DNA of 64,000 nt, from the NCBI GenBank assembly GCA_964343805.1, contig CAYFLR010000022.1:17328-81327 (forward strand). Direction: 5' to 3'. Below the pieces are notes generated by a model, which worked only from the letters and a program-made list of their open reading frames with translations, was not told the origin of the DNA and searched no databases. Both the position numbers and the translations under genes were made by a program. Source of the stretch: CAYFLR01 sp964343805 (GTDB taxonomy: Bacteria; Bdellovibrionota_B; Oligoflexia; CAYFLR01). The number at the start of each line of letters is the position of its first letter. The stretch's first letter is position 1. Shown here in pieces: positions 53,666 to 62,366 of this stretch.

Positions 53666-53886
53666 ATTTGTCAAATTTCCTTAATATTTACCACTTACCT
53701 CCAAGTATTTATTTTTATTAAACTTTACCATGTATCAGCCTAAAAAAATGGTCCTTTGATACCAGCAAAAAACTTATATAAGAGTTTTTCTTTGGCCTTT
53801 TGGCCAATGAGTTGGTATAGTCTTTCTAAATCAATAAACAAGTGAACGTGAGAGTGCTTCTTTCTAGCGCACACGCATAAATGTAT

Positions 53887-53904
53887 CTACCAACGGATTG
53901 GTAG
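53887..53904 (+). promoter_or_regulatory. Hairpin in the leader of the metalloprotease gene
   Basis: CTACCAA (53887-53893), loop CGGA, TTGGTAG (53898-53904): a perfect seven-pair stem 30 bases before the ATG at 53935. Another perfect hairpin, TTGGCC-TTTT-GGCCAA, lies at 53792-53807 in the same 269-bp intergenic region. Neither has a downstream T-run. Possible attenuator, RNA stabiliser or operator. Confidence 0.45.
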
Positions 53905-53934
53905 TATGGATTTCTTTGTTTTCAAGGAGGGAAT

Positions 53935-54837
53935 ATGAAAGTTATGCTGTTATTAGGTCTTGGATTGCTTTTCACACCGTTTATTTATGGGGAAGAGGCC
54001 AACTTTATGCCTCAAAATACCCTATGGATGGATGACCGGGTTGATGGTGAAAGTAACGTCACCAAAGAGATGTTTATGGAAATTATTAGAGTAGGTAAAA
54101 GCTATTACCTTCCTGTTGCCAAAAGTAAAAGTGAAAAACTTTCTATCAAGGCTAATTGGAGCGATAGTACAGTTAATGCCAGTGCCTCACGAATTTTTGG
54201 CACAGTTACTATTAATATGTATGGGGGTCTGGCTCGACGTCCAGAAATAACTCCTGATGCATTTGCTCTGGTTTTATGCCATGAGCTTGGACATGCTTAT
54301 GGTGGCACACCAACAGCAAACTCTCTTTTTAAGATGGCAGCTGAAGGCCAATCAGATTACTATGCAGCTAAAATCTGTCTAAAGAAAGTACTCACCAAGG
54401 TAGAGCTCCATGAAGAGTCCTTTGAAACAACAGAATATATGGATCAATCTTGCTTGGATACCCATGAAGATGAAACCAGTCAGGATTATAAGATCTGTCA
54501 AAGAATCTTAGCTGCTGGTCAAAGTGTTGTGAATCTTTTTACTACTATGACCGAAAAGCCACAGACAGACTATGAAACACCAGATCCACTTGTGGTAGAT
54601 AAAACAGAGAAAAGCTACCCAAAAACTCTTCAGTGCCGTCTTGATACATACTTTGCCGGTTGCTTTAACCAAGACCGTCCAGTGTGTTGGTGGAAGCCAA
54701 ATGGTAATGAAGATGAAGGTGTAGTTCCACCAGAAGAAGGTGAAGAAGTTCCACCAGAAGAAGGTGGTGATGATAATGGTGGTGGTGATAATCCATTCCC
54801 ATTCCCATTTCCATTCCCTTTTCCAGGCGGTGATTAG
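53935..54837 (+). CDS. Secreted zinc metalloprotease-like protein with Pro-Phe tail
   Basis: 300 residues with a signal peptide (MLLLGLGLLFTPFIYG). ALVLCHELGHAYGG (His116, Glu117, His120) is an HExxH zinc site, and AEGQSDYYAAK 17 residues later offers Glu137 as third ligand, a gluzincin-like arrangement with M48-type spacing. Eight cysteines suggest disulfides. The C-terminal 45 residues are low complexity: two VPPEEG units, Gly/Asp-rich, then NPFPFPFPFPFP before GGD. AAGGAGGG precedes the ATG. A strong terminator follows. The family is not named, but the enzyme is expected to act outside the cell or in the periplasm. Confidence 0.85.
   Translation: MKVMLLLGLGLLFTPFIYGEEANFMPQNTLWMDDRVDGESNVTKEMFMEIIRVGKSYYLPVAKSKSEKLSIKANWSDSTVNASASRIFGTVTINMYGGLARRPEITPDAFALVLCHELGHAYGGTPTANSLFKMAAEGQSDYYAAKICLKKVLTKVELHEESFETTEYMDQSCLDTHEDETSQDYKICQRILAAGQSVVNLFTTMTEKPQTDYETPDPLVVDKTEKSYPKTLQCRLDTYFAGCFNQDRPVCWWKPNGNEDEGVVPPEEGEEVPPEEGGDDNGGGDNPFPFPFPFPFPGGD
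54793..54822 (+). repeat. Hexanucleotide repeat coding for Pro-Phe
   Basis: Five units of the form CCATTY/CCTTTT in tandem near the end of the metalloprotease gene. Each adds one Pro-Phe pair, so slippage would change tail length without shifting the frame. Confidence 0.85.
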
Positions 54838-54854
54838 AATATAAAACTACCTAA

Positions 54855-54884
54855 GTTTGATAACCCCTTTCTTTTATAGAGAGG
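54855..54884. repeat. 30-bp direct repeat, copy 1 (within the terminator)
   Basis: The 30 bases at 54855-54884 (start GTTTGATAACCCC, end ATAGAGAGG) are identical to 57204-57233. The two copies are 2.3 kb apart in the same orientation and flank the radical SAM and glycosyltransferase genes. Confidence 0.95.
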
Positions 54885-54900
54885 GGTTTTTTTATTTTTT
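54862..54900 (+). terminator. Rho-independent terminator after the metalloprotease gene
   Basis: AACCCCTTTCT pairs with AGAGAGGGGTT (one T-G) around a TTTAT loop, followed by a run of T. A textbook terminator 25 bases after the stop codon. Part of it recurs at 57204-57233. Confidence 0.92.
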
Positions 54901-54912
54901 GCTTAAGAGAAA

Positions 54913-56019
54913 TTATTGGAGACTTCCTAATTTAAGCAAGCCTTGGTAGGCTATCTGTGGGATAGTATAAAGATTAAATAACCAGCTGGTACTAATCGCA
55001 CATTCCCAAGAACAGGCACATTTTTTCTGCTTGATGAACTTTATAACTTGTTGGGCTTGGTCGTTTTGCAATAGTTTTGCCAGATTATAATCAAAATCAC
55101 GTAAATTACCAAGACTCTGCTCTTCTAAAATCTCACAGGCAAAAACAGTCCCTATATCATCAATGACAGCCATCTTTTGCCCTGCAAAACATTTAAACAC
55201 ACGATGATCAATTTTCTTGGCCTTGATAACGGTCTTAATCGTCTCTTCATGCATGGCCTGTAATATAAAGTTTGCTGGGTGGCGGTCAAACTTGGTGAGT
55301 CCCATAATTTTGTTATTAATATTTTTGTATTTTGTCATATCAATATTCATAAGCTGAAAATCACGAGGATTCCCACGTATACATAGAACCGACAAAATAT
55401 CAAATAAATGGAGTCCGTGTAGAAAATCTATTAAATCTTCCAAGGAGTCCTGGGTTTGTTGGCTAAAAACCGTGGCAACACTTAGACTAAAATTAGAGAT
55501 ATGTTTTTTTAGTCTGTTCAGCTCGGTTGCAGTCTGAAGAGCTTTATCAAATCCACCAGGATGTTTGCGAATACGATCATGCTCCTTCCCAAATCCATCA
55601 ATGGAAATACTCAAACGGAAAAATATATCCGGGTGTTTTTTGCACATCTGCTCAACATTTTTTACTATGGTTTCTGTTAGAAAGCCATTGGAGGGAATAG
55701 TGATATAACTTACATCGGTATTCATTTTAAAAAGGGAGACTATATCAACTAACTCCTCTCTTAAAAAAGGCTCTCCGCCACATAGATTAACCAGTAACAT
55801 CGGTGAGAGATTTTCAGTTATTTTTTGTATTTCATCGATGGCAAGTTCTTCTCTTTTGGAAGGAACTCCCTCTTGTTGACTCACTCCGGCCGCAGAAACT
55901 TTTTTCCAGTTAAAACAGTGATCACAATAGGCATTACATCGATTGGTGACATTGAAAATGAGGTAGGAAATATCACTGTTAAAAAGTTTGTGACCTAAAT
56001 CAAAAAGTTTATGAGCCAT
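54913..56019 (-). CDS. Radical SAM protein with SPASM-like C-terminal cysteines
   Basis: A 368-residue radical SAM enzyme. CNAYCDHC (CxxxCxxC) binds the 4Fe-4S cluster that cleaves S-adenosylmethionine; LVNLCGGEPFLRE is the GGEP motif; SISIDGFGKEHDRIR follows. The C-terminal region has CFAGQKMAVIDDIGTVFACE and KKCACSWEC, a SPASM/twitch-like cysteine set for auxiliary clusters. Such enzymes modify peptides, sugars or lipids. It overlaps the glycosyltransferase gene upstream by 11 bases, so the two are co-translated and may act on the same glycan or peptide. No RiPP precursor was seen nearby. Confidence 0.9.
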   Translation of the reverse strand: MAHKLFDLGHKLFNSDISYLIFNVTNRCNAYCDHCFNWKKVSAAGVSQQEGVPSKREELAIDEIQKITENLSPMLLVNLCGGEPFLREELVDIVSLFKMNTDVSYITIPSNGFLTETIVKNVEQMCKKHPDIFFRLSISIDGFGKEHDRIRKHPGGFDKALQTATELNRLKKHISNFSLSVATVFSQQTQDSLEDLIDFLHGLHLFDILSVLCIRGNPRDFQLMNIDMTKYKNINNKIMGLTKFDRHPANFILQAMHEETIKTVIKAKKIDHRVFKCFAGQKMAVIDDIGTVFACEILEEQSLGNLRDFDYNLAKLLQNDQAQQVIKFIKQKKCACSWECAISTSWLFNLYTIPQIAYQGLLKLGSLQ

Positions 56020-57007
56020 TTTCTACTCGGGAATAAGCACTTTGCAAACCTAGTCTTTTTACTAAATTACCCATTACAAACCCTAGTAGAGCCATAACTG
56101 CCACGAAAGCCCCCATGAAAAAAGAGTAGAAAACTAGTAGTATTCCTTTATGTTTAAATGCTTTTAAGAATAGGAATCGATGATGAAAAAGTCTAAACAT
56201 CAACAGGAATAAAAGTCCGTAAAAAAATATTTTTGTGGGATACAGCACAATCAGCAAACAGGTAAAAACCAATGCTGCTGAAATGATATAACCTATCTTC
56301 CTATGCAAGCCAAAAGTGGGATTTTTGTCCAAATCAAAAGTTAAGAATGCCAATTGATAAGATCTTTTACAGGCTTTTTTTAACACAATAAAATGGCTAT
56401 CATAGAGATGGTGATAGGGAATTTGCTCGTCAAAATAGATTATTTCATTTTCAGGAATACGAAGATAGAATTCATGATCTTCAATATCGGCACCTTTATA
56501 TATTTCGTTGAAACCGCCAATCTGATGAAAAAGATCTTTTCGTACAGCCCCTAATGTGCTACTCCACCCATTTATGGGTCCGGTTTTCACACCCGATCTG
56601 TAACAAGTTTCCCACAAGTCAATGGTCCAAAAGTTACCTAACAAATTGTCACTTAAAGGGGGTAAACTCAGATGCCCAACCAGTGCACTAATTTTCTTGG
56701 TTTTAAAATGTTCAGCTATGCGTTTAAAGCAATCTGGCTCCACTGTTATATCAGAATCACAAAATACTAGGATATCACCCTTGGCCTGTTTGGCAGCGAG
56801 GTTTCTACAAGTTGCAGGACCCTGGTTAAGATTATTTACAACTACCGTGGAGGCATAATTTTTGGCAATTTGGACAGATTTATCAATAGAACAGTCGTCT
56901 ATAAATATAATCTCAACATAGGGGTAATCATTGGCACTTAATGAGCTAAAGAATTTTTCAAGGCAATGTTCCTTGTTGTAGTTTGCAACAATAATTGATA
57001 AAAACAC
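56009..57007 (-). CDS. Family 2 glycosyltransferase with C-terminal membrane helices
   Basis: 332 residues. The GT-A fold is at 1-215: IIVANYNKEHCLEKF, IIFIDDCSIDKS, GPATCRNLAAKQAKGDILVFCDSDI with the metal-binding DSD, and the acceptor region GADIEDHEFYLRI (ED catalytic pair). Two to three helices follow (GYIISAALVFTCLLIVLY; IFFYGLLFLLMF; FYSFFMGAFVAVMALLGFVMG). A GTG start with GGGAG before it. It precedes and overlaps the radical SAM gene. It probably adds a sugar to a lipid-linked or membrane acceptor. Confidence 0.9.
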   Translation of the reverse strand: MFLSIIVANYNKEHCLEKFFSSLSANDYPYVEIIFIDDCSIDKSVQIAKNYASTVVVNNLNQGPATCRNLAAKQAKGDILVFCDSDITVEPDCFKRIAEHFKTKKISALVGHLSLPPLSDNLLGNFWTIDLWETCYRSGVKTGPINGWSSTLGAVRKDLFHQIGGFNEIYKGADIEDHEFYLRIPENEIIYFDEQIPYHHLYDSHFIVLKKACKRSYQLAFLTFDLDKNPTFGLHRKIGYIISAALVFTCLLIVLYPTKIFFYGLLFLLMFRLFHHRFLFLKAFKHKGILLVFYSFFMGAFVAVMALLGFVMGNLVKRLGLQSAYSRVENGS

Positions 57008-57199
57008 GTCATCTCCCGTAGCGGTATTTCTATATTGGATTTAGTAGCTTTGATACATTATACCCTAAAACTTTGAAAGATCGCTTCTAGATGTTACTTA
57101 ATTTTTATAAATTATATGGCAAACATATTTAAAGACCCCTAGTGTGGATTATTGAATTGATGGTCAGCACTATCCATTCACCTTCAAATGTACAGGTTC

Positions 57200-58339
57200 C
57201 TATGTTTGATAACCCCTTTCTTTTATAGAGAGGTTTTTTTTATTATTGAAGGCTTGTTTATCCATAAATTCCTTCCCCATTAGCTCTTCAGCTGCATGAA
57301 TGTTATGTACCCGACATTTTAATGAGAGGTTTTCTAAATTGTTTCCACCTCCATGTGCAATAGGGACAATGTGATCTATCTCTAGGTCATACTTTGAATT
57401 ACACCTATATCCATCTTTAGAAGTAAAGCTACACCTGGCTCCATCACGCATCCATACCAAATCACGAATAGCAAGAGGAATATGAGACCTTTTTTTTAAA
57501 GGTGTTTTTTTAACAGGAGCAGTTGTGTCCTTTTTAACAACAGAACTCTTAACTTTTTTCTTTTCACGGCGTTTGGCCCTTTCCACCGGACAGTGCTTTT
57601 CTAAAAAACTTTCCATACAAGCCATCAAAACCTGTTCGATATTCATTCCTTTTGGATATTTACCCCAAAGTAATGCTTTAACTCGCTCAAAGTGTTCTTT
57701 AAATTCTTTTGAAGCTTCAAACTGAACTTTGTATTTAAGTTGAAGAGCTTCCATATCCCTTGCAGAATTCTGGTTTGTAGAATTATCTTGCTGGTTGACC
57801 GACTGATAGCCTTCTTCCTTTGCAGCTTCTCCATCCTCGAAACTTAAACAACCACCGCCATCGGTTGTAGAACCTTCAGAGTTTTCTTGATTACAGACAC
57901 CAACTGGGTTCATCTGATCTCTGATTGGGTCTGCCGTCTTATAGAGTGCCGCAATCTCAGAAACCTGCTGATAAGATTTCTTTAAAACCTTTGAAAGGAG
58001 TTCCTCTCTATTTTCTGGGGTGATAATACGATGAATAAGTTCAATACTGGAAAGACTTAAGCTTCTATTTTTTATTAAGTTTAGGGTTTTGGGAAACTTA
58101 CTTACAAACCGAGCTGCCCAAATTCGCCGATTTGCAGCTGCAGGGGAATAGCCAAGTCTCCCGGTCAAATAAGCAAAGGTTGAACTACAACCTAAACTTG
58201 GCACCAAGTTTCTTCTTTCAAGTTCAATAATATGCAAAATCATCTTCAGAGTTAATTGAAATTCATCCATTGCGACTTTTGTTAAGCCAGCAATTAGTTC
58301 ATTATTAGATAAACGCTTAAGACTTTTAATACTTACCAC
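57200..58339 (-). CDS. HNH endonuclease-domain protein
   Basis: About 379 residues from a GTG at 58339, chosen because GGAGGAAGA sits ideally before it; a longer reading from ATG 58408 lacks a ribosome-binding site. The N-terminal domain (LSNNELIAGL, ILHIIELERRNL, AYLTGRLGYSPAAANRRIWAARF) is the helical part that accompanies HNH in a family with many copies per genome in Bdellovibrionota and deltaproteobacteria. A low-complexity middle follows, then HNH: CSFTSKDGYRC, LEIDHIVPIAHGG, NLSLKCRVHN. The last residues (NLSIKERGYQT) are encoded by the copied terminator sequence, so the C-terminus is probably altered. The role is unknown; possibly a selfish or DNA-repair nuclease. Confidence 0.88.
   Translation of the reverse strand: MVSIKSLKRLSNNELIAGLTKVAMDEFQLTLKMILHIIELERRNLVPSLGCSSTFAYLTGRLGYSPAAANRRIWAARFVSKFPKTLNLIKNRSLSLSSIELIHRIITPENREELLSKVLKKSYQQVSEIAALYKTADPIRDQMNPVGVCNQENSEGSTTDGGGCLSFEDGEAAKEEGYQSVNQQDNSTNQNSARDMEALQLKYKVQFEASKEFKEHFERVKALLWGKYPKGMNIEQVLMACMESFLEKHCPVERAKRREKKKVKSSVVKKDTTAPVKKTPLKKRSHIPLAIRDLVWMRDGARCSFTSKDGYRCNSKYDLEIDHIVPIAHGGGNNLENLSLKCRVHNIHAAEELMGKEFMDKQAFNNKKNLSIKERGYQT
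57204..57233. repeat. 30-bp direct repeat, copy 2 (overlaps the HNH gene end)
   Basis: Exact copy of 54855-54884. Here the following GG pair of the terminator stem is lost (AGAGAGG then T-run), so the hairpin is shorter, but the T-run is kept. Read on the minus strand it encodes the last residues of the HNH protein. Confidence 0.95.
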
Positions 58340-58479
58340 TCTTCCTCCAAAAAAGTTAATAGCTGTCCACCTTGCAGAACCTTTTCTTAAGGCAATCCAC
58401 ATACGCATAACTTACGCATTAAAATCCAATTGTCAAGTAGTTTTCTTGCTGAGAAATTAAGAAATTATTGAGTAAATCT

Positions 58480-58496
58480 ACAACCGATGCGGTTGT
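58480..58496 (-). terminator. Hairpin between the beta-helix lipoprotein and HNH genes
   Basis: ACAACCG (58480-58486) and CGGTTGT (58490-58496) form a perfect seven-pair stem with a three-base loop. It lies 28 bases downstream of the minus-strand lipoprotein stop. The T content after it is low, so it is a weak terminator or a processing hairpin. Confidence 0.4.
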
Positions 58497-58523
58497 TGGG
58501 AATTTATAAACCCTGTAATTTTA

Positions 58524-61500
58524 CTAGTTTACACCGTTAGTGGGATAGGCATACATAGTTACGCCTGATACAGTTCCATCACTAAAAGTACATGTATTTG
58601 AAGTATAAGTACCAGATCCTTGATAGGCTCCAAAGTTAGGAGCATAGATACAAGACTCATTAGATTCGCAAAGTCCATCGTCGTCGCCAATTGCATCACT
58701 CATTACTTCAAAAGCATTAACTAAATATGTATTTTGAGGGGTATTAAAGTCTTGGATAGCTACATTCCCTCCAGCCGCGGTGGGGCAAGCTGCACCATTT
58801 GAAAACGCGCTTCCAGTAGTATCTGTACCATTATTTACTATTCCCAATATTTCTGAACTACTAGTGAGACTAACATCCCAAATTCGGCAATTTCCAGCGG
58901 TGCATCTTCCTCGATGATTGATGTGAGGAAAGTCATTGCTGTCATCTTTTCCATAGGCTCTAAATAGATTATCGAAAAACACCCAGTCATTAGAGACAGC
59001 AAAAGAAGCAAGACCTGAAGTATCTGATTGATTGCTAGCATCTGAAGTACTAACTCGTCCCACAAAAGTATTATTGCTAGCGGTAGCTCCTGTATTGGTC
59101 GTAAGTCCTCCCATAGTACAGTTAGTGAATTCAATGGTAGTGGTATCTACTACTGAGGTATTTTTACAATCATCTCCTGTATTACCTAAGATCATATTTT
59201 GTGTAAAAGTTAGGAGCAACGGATCAGGGCCAGTATCTGATTCAAGGTCTTTTAAATGAATTCCATCTGTATTACCAATCACAACAATTTGACTAAATTT
59301 GGCATGATCATCCGAATGATCAAAAAAGAGACCAGTTGTTGAATTATTAACAGCTGCCACCTGAGAAAAGGCAGTTTCTCTGGTGTAATATGCTTTTATT
59401 CCATTATCACTGTTATTAATAGTCGTGATAAAAGCTAAAGTATTGTTTTCAGCACTGTACTCGGGCAGAGTTGACTCTAAAATGACCCCATCTGCATTGG
59501 CCATGGCGATTACACGAGAAATGACATTATATTGCGCATACTCAAGCATCACTCCCTTGCTCGCATTATTAGAGGCTATAATTTCTGATAACACATTATA
59601 TTTAGATCGGGTCCCCACTACACCATTAACAACCAGTCCATCGGATTGATTGTTTCCAACTACAATTTGATTTAAGTAGTTACTATCACTCCTTAGCAAG
59701 ACTATACCATCGGTAGCATTTTGAACTTTTACCTGACGCAAGACAGAATAATCTGTTTCGTATAGCAAAATACCATACTCAGTATATTGTCCGCCTGTAT
59801 CAGTGTCGGTTCCATCTATCCATAAATTTTCCAGCCATAGATTTTTATGTCCACCGCTAGCAATGACACAACGAGCATCCCCACCGGATTCACCTGCAGC
59901 AGTACAATTATTACCGCTATCAAAACTTATTTTGTAATCCCCGAGCCCCACTATAGCAATTCTATCATTATTTATGATCCAACCATTATCTGTTGCATTG
60001 GTAGAAAGGGTATAGATCTTATCGGCAGTGCCTAAAGTGCCCGATGCAGGCAAGGCTTCAACATTATCAGTCCACCATGCAGCATCTGCACTTTGAAATA
60101 TTTTATGAGTCCCAGTCTGTAAAGTGACCTTGTTATCTTTCCAATCAGTCGCAGTGACTAAATCTTTAAGCCCTTTATTAGATTTAAGCCCAACCATGAA
60201 ATAATCAATTTGAGCACCTCCATCCACACAAGTCCAGTCGAATACCCCCAACTCATCACTCAGAGTTAATCCACTACAGTCCCCTTCTCCAGTCGGAGTT
60301 ACCTTCTTCTTTTCACCACCATGAATACAAGTGGAGTATAGACTTGTGTTGTTACAAACCACATTACCCGCACTATATACATCTGCCCCATCGTCATTCA
60401 CATAATAATTCCAATCAGCGGCATTTGAATAGAGAACATCGACGCTAAAAGTTTCTGGAGAACCACTTGCAGACACATTTTTGGTAGATTGCTGTCCAGC
60501 TGCAATACCATTATTATAGGAAACTACAATTTGATCTGTAATTGGATTTCCAGCAATGGGTTCTCCAGGAGAGGTAAACTGAACATCAAAAGTACATGTT
60601 GCATTAATTGCCAAAGTAGCGCCACAGGTCTTATTAACATTTTCGAGAATAGACCATTCGGAGCCGGTGAGTCCACCCAAGCTGAGGGAGGTTGCTTCCT
60701 GATCACCTTGATTTTTAATAGTATATAATTTTGCTTGAGAGTTTTTGTATACTTGAGGGTCATATGCAGCAGGATCACTAACAAATACAATATCAGCTGC
60801 CAGCGGTGTCATAGTCACAGTACCAGTATCCTCTCCACACTTGCCATCACTCACCGTATAAGTAAAAGTATCCGATGAAGTGAAAGTCCCATTCGGGCTA
60901 AAAGTCACTGATCCATTATCCTCAATAGTGACAGTTCCTTTTGTCCCCGCATCTACTGATATTATAGAAAGAGTATCACCAGCATCTGCATCTGAGTCAT
61001 CAGTTAACAAATCAGTTATATTGTAATCGGCTCCAGCAGGAATTTGATAAGCATCATCAACTGCCACAGGTGCAGTATTTGACAACTGAGACATAATATT
61101 ACTTTTTAAACCTGTCTTTAAAGCATAGTTAGTCTCTGCCCCTGTCAAACTTGTTTCTGTATAACCCTTCATTTCAGCATATTTTGTACAGGAAGTTCCA
61201 CGATAGGTAGTGGCCCAATCCACCACTGAAGTGGTAAAAGCTGTATCATTTTCATAGTTTAGAACTAAGTTCACCACAAGTTTATTAGTAAGTGCTTCTA
61301 AATCTGTAGAACTAATACCACTAATAATACTTCCAATAATGGTACTCAAAGTATCAGAAAAGGTAAAAATTGCATTAATAGTAGCTCTACTCGCCTCTGC
61401 CACATGGGTATTTACAAAGGATATATTTCGATCTTGGAGTATACGAAGCTCAATTTTAAAAGAGTTGAAAAAAGAAGTGTATGCTGCTGTAAATTCAGCA

Positions 61501-62354
61501 TCAGTTGTATAAAACAGTTTAATTCGCTCTTTTAAGTAATCTGAGAAAGTGGAATCCTGCACCGTTTTGGCTTTAATAAACATATGCAAAAGTTCAGTTG
61601 CCAATAGGGACAAGGTAACAGTCGGGCTACCGTCGGCACTATTATTTAGTGAAAATGCAGACACTAATTTTGACTCCTCTTCTCTACATTTTGCAACGGC
61701 CTCATCAATAGAAGCAATTTTACTCACATCAAGGTCTAAGCGATTATCGATATCTAAGAGTCTCAATACAAAAGTTGAAGAGAGGTTGAGACCGACACTA
61801 TATTCTTGTTGATCTGCTTTGATCAGCACATAAGAATAAAGAGGGAAATAAGTACGCTCAGTAGTGACCACCTTAATCTTAATAACCATGAACTTCTGCT
61901 TTCCTGAATCTAAAGCTTTAATCTTTAAAACAGGAGAGGCTGCAATAAACTCTTTCAGAGTCATCGCACCCAGCTCAGCATCATCTTCACCATTTACTCG
62001 ACCGATAATCTTAATCTGAATATTGGCAGCCAAGCTATCTAGAGCATTTCCATCAGGAAACAATGTGGTCAAATCATGAGAGAGGGTAATTTTATGATCT
62101 GTATCAACTTCGGCCTCTTTTTCTTCCTCTTCTTCCTTTTTCTTTTCTTCCTCTTCTTCCTTCTTTTTCTCTTCTTCATCTTTATCTATATCAGGAAGGT
62201 CCACGTCACCTAGTTTCTTTTTATCTTTGTCTACACTCGCCTGTGCGTTGAAACCATTAGGATTGTCTTCTGCTTCAATACTAGAAACATCGCTAGACCA
62301 CCGACAGGAAACAACCAAAAACATGATAAAAAGATATGAAACTAGTTTTCTCAT
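58524..62354 (-). CDS. Giant surface lipoprotein: charged linker, cadherin-like domain, ASPM/choice-of-anchor domain, beta-helix
   Basis: 1276 residues. Lipobox FMFLVVSC-like (Cys17). A Lys/Glu tract at about 50-85 is followed by an unassigned region to 420. A cadherin-like/VCBS-type repeat lies at about 425-510 (PVAVDDAYQI, GDTLSIISVDAG, GTFTSSDTFTYTVSDG). A choice-of-anchor-type immunoglobulin fold lies near 525-620 (LYTIKNQGDQEATSLSLGG, NATCTFDVQF). A right-handed beta-helix covers about 835-1040 with N/D-rich rungs (NYLNQIVVGNNQSDGLVV, YNVISRVIAMANADGVIL). The C-terminus (DGLCESNESCIYAPNFGAY, then MYAYPTNG) is shared with the next gene. Probably an adhesin or surface-exposed structural protein. 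It is 12 bases downstream of its paralogue. Confidence 0.88.
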   Translation of the reverse strand: MRKLVSYLFIMFLVVSCRWSSDVSSIEAEDNPNGFNAQASVDKDKKKLGDVDLPDIDKDEEEKKKEEEEEKKKEEEEEKEAEVDTDHKITLSHDLTTLFPDGNALDSLAANIQIKIIGRVNGEDDAELGAMTLKEFIAASPVLKIKALDSGKQKFMVIKIKVVTTERTYFPLYSYVLIKADQQEYSVGLNLSSTFVLRLLDIDNRLDLDVSKIASIDEAVAKCREEESKLVSAFSLNNSADGSPTVTLSLLATELLHMFIKAKTVQDSTFSDYLKERIKLFYTTDAEFTAAYTSFFNSFKIELRILQDRNISFVNTHVAEASRATINAIFTFSDTLSTIIGSIISGISSTDLEALTNKLVVNLVLNYENDTAFTTSVVDWATTYRGTSCTKYAEMKGYTETSLTGAETNYALKTGLKSNIMSQLSNTAPVAVDDAYQIPAGADYNITDLLTDDSDADAGDTLSIISVDAGTKGTVTIEDNGSVTFSPNGTFTSSDTFTYTVSDGKCGEDTGTVTMTPLAADIVFVSDPAAYDPQVYKNSQAKLYTIKNQGDQEATSLSLGGLTGSEWSILENVNKTCGATLAINATCTFDVQFTSPGEPIAGNPITDQIVVSYNNGIAAGQQSTKNVSASGSPETFSVDVLYSNAADWNYYVNDDGADVYSAGNVVCNNTSLYSTCIHGGEKKKVTPTGEGDCSGLTLSDELGVFDWTCVDGGAQIDYFMVGLKSNKGLKDLVTATDWKDNKVTLQTGTHKIFQSADAAWWTDNVEALPASGTLGTADKIYTLSTNATDNGWIINNDRIAIVGLGDYKISFDSGNNCTAAGESGGDARCVIASGGHKNLWLENLWIDGTDTDTGGQYTEYGILLYETDYSVLRQVKVQNATDGIVLLRSDSNYLNQIVVGNNQSDGLVVNGVVGTRSKYNVLSEIIASNNASKGVMLEYAQYNVISRVIAMANADGVILESTLPEYSAENNTLAFITTINNSDNGIKAYYTRETAFSQVAAVNNSTTGLFFDHSDDHAKFSQIVVIGNTDGIHLKDLESDTGPDPLLLTFTQNMILGNTGDDCKNTSVVDTTTIEFTNCTMGGLTTNTGATASNNTFVGRVSTSDASNQSDTSGLASFAVSNDWVFFDNLFRAYGKDDSNDFPHINHRGRCTAGNCRIWDVSLTSSSEILGIVNNGTDTTGSAFSNGAACPTAAGGNVAIQDFNTPQNTYLVNAFEVMSDAIGDDDGLCESNESCIYAPNFGAYQGSGTYTSNTCTFSDGTVSGVTMYAYPTNGVN

Positions 62355-62366
62355 AATAACTCCTGG

